DNA of 64,000 nt from Nautilus pompilius (Eukaryota > Mollusca > Cephalopoda > Nautilida > Nautilidae). How positions within the stretch are numbered: the stretch's first letter is position 1; every line of letters begins with the position of its first letter. Both the position numbers and the translations under genes were made by a program. Location: NCBI GenBank assembly GCA_018389105.1, contig JACATO010000050.1, positions 124,001 to 188,000 on the forward strand, read 5' to 3'. This document shows positions 62,641-64,000 of the stretch, one piece after another. A model generated the notes under the pieces. That model was not told where the DNA came from. It worked only from the letters and a program-made list of their open reading frames with translations, and did not search any database.

Positions 62641-64000
62641 ATGCTAAAAAGGGCTAGCTGGAACTCTGACCATACTATTTGGTCTTCATACAGTATGGTG
62701 ATCTGAGTAGAAAGTAGTACTCTTTCCTAGAATGCGTTAGTTTGGTTTAGTTAATAGATATTATGAAAAGGCAGGAAGCCATCCTGAATTATACATTATC
62801 TCCAAGGAAGAATTACTCTAATCAGCAATTACCACTTCAGATAACCATATACACGAAATTCCATTGCCAGAGAGATTTCACCTATTTTGAGACAGATCAA
62901 AGGAAATTCATTAAAATGGCTAGAATAAGTGGTTATTGCTAGTAAGAGAGAATAAAAGCCCCCCCCAAAATCGCCTAGTTTTAAATGTCATTGTTTTAGC
63001 AGTTATTTGACTGAAATATTCAGTTTTTTTTTTTAGAGATGGAAAAAGCAGCTACTAAAGCCAATTTTGCTGATAAGACTTATGTATGTACATGCTCTGA
63101 TTACTTATGGCCATCCACACAGAATAAATATCAGACTAGATAAGATTTTATTAAAAATATTTATTATTTTTCAAATTTACCAGTTGGATTGTAGATGTCT
63201 GAAACTGATTGCATAACAGTGGTAAATACTTATGTTTCAATGGCTTTGAGTCTACATGGTGCCTGTTTTAATGCAAAAGGGACATCCATATATAAACATC
63301 AAATCAACTGGCCCTTCTGATCACCTTTAAATTGTATGGAAAGTCTTCCTTTCTTGACTTCGATAGCCTCAGGAAACTCCTGGTGGTCATTTACTGTGAT
63401 TAATCTTAAGTTCCTTGGTAATGGTCAGTGGTCCTGTCTGGTGTCAAAGTTCTGAGAAGAAGAGAAGACTTTGTTTCGCTTCATGAGAACCAGTTTGTGC
63501 CCAGGAAGTGATTCTGACCATTAAAAAGCAAGAACTGTCTATCCAGTCATTCAGCTGTCCTAGCATCACCAAAGTTGAAGCTAAAGATTCCTGCATCCAA
63601 ATCCTTGTTGCTTGTCCTTCACTGACCCGGCTCTGGGGTTTTTGACCTATCCTGAAATAGACAGTTGCTATGATTCTCCATTGTCTTTGTGCATTGTAGC
63701 AGCATCTGGAAAGATGCCAACATTTTATGCTGTAAGATATTGAACTATTGTGATTAGCCTCTGTAAACTATTTTGGTATTTATCAGTTTATGTCTTGTCA
63801 GATTAATAATAAGTATGTTAAGTTAACATAACTGAGTTCATTTTGGTCCATACCGAGTTTCCGTGTTACACCATCTTTATATTAAACATATAAAACCAAT
63901 TAACCACTTAGTGTCATTTTTCCCCCTTGCCAGCTCAACACAATTCTTATTTCTTAATCTTTATTCTTCAAATTTCTTGATGATTAGGAACTGTATTAAG

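Larger units (their letters stand above)
58241..64000 (-). other. FRMPD intron or upstream region at the high-coordinate edge
   Basis: Upstream side of the PDZ exon. I could not find a convincing exon for the first half of the PDZ domain; one weak candidate ends at 61392. The region holds a hairpin-family copy (60264), a (TTA)n run near 58875, a CpG-rich patch (62385-62650) and short 20-21-bp repeats at 62563-62640. No promoter can be assigned. Confidence 0.6.

Overview
This window is animal nuclear DNA. It is AT-rich, has very few long open frames and many simple repeats, and carries small exons with GT/AG-type splice signals separated by introns of 2.7-18.7 kb. The only host gene I can support lies on the minus strand. 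It is a FERM and PDZ domain-containing protein of the FRMPD1/3/4 group, a scaffold family best known from vertebrate neurons. Five exons are recognised by protein similarity: second half of the PDZ domain (58138-58240), end of the PDZ domain (43646-43697), basic PDZ-FERM linker (24642-24755), start of the FERM domain (21855-21962) and FERM F1 lobe (2979-3110). A sixth exon of 75 bp (29407-29481) is inferred from splice signals and reading phase. All joins keep one reading frame. The first intron appears to use a GC donor instead of GT. The gene start and PDZ N-terminal half lie at or beyond the high-coordinate side, and the rest of the FERM domain and the C-terminus lie beyond the low-coordinate side.

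The rest is intron filled with old transposons and tandem repeats. From low to high coordinate: a Tc1 element with internal direct repeats (1-1071); a Tigger/pogo relic (3648-4324); a hAT transposase relic (about 5.54-7.14 kb); a degenerate minisatellite (7.66-8.37 kb); a LINE scrap (9.76 kb); a 52-bp triplication (10.47 kb); a Tigger-like MITE (16122-16617); a near-complete mariner (22505-23753); LINE scraps (29.1 and 32.9 kb); a large relic of a transposase-like family I cannot name (about 33.7-36.65 kb) carrying a nested piggyBac-like MITE (33921-34484); a second Tigger-like element (38027-38808); a GTF2IRD2-like hAT relic (39.4-40.2 kb); a second Tc1 relic (40.4-41.35 kb); a second, different mariner (41857-43147); a hAT MITE with a perfect 8-bp target duplication (46417-46900); a LINE scrap (48.9 kb); a 28-bp minisatellite of about 32 copies with higher-order structure (50797-51698); and a 31-bp repeat (52592-52745). 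A family of roughly 50-nt hairpins is present three times (50161, 50411, 60264). No transposase reads through intact.

The mix of Tc1, mariner, Tigger and hAT relics, multi-kilobase introns and abundant simple repeats would fit a lophotrochozoan such as a mollusc, possibly a cephalopod, but nothing here proves the taxon. No rRNA, tRNA, CRISPR or bacterial operon features were seen. Annotation of the gene rests on family knowledge and splice-site reading, not on database searches.
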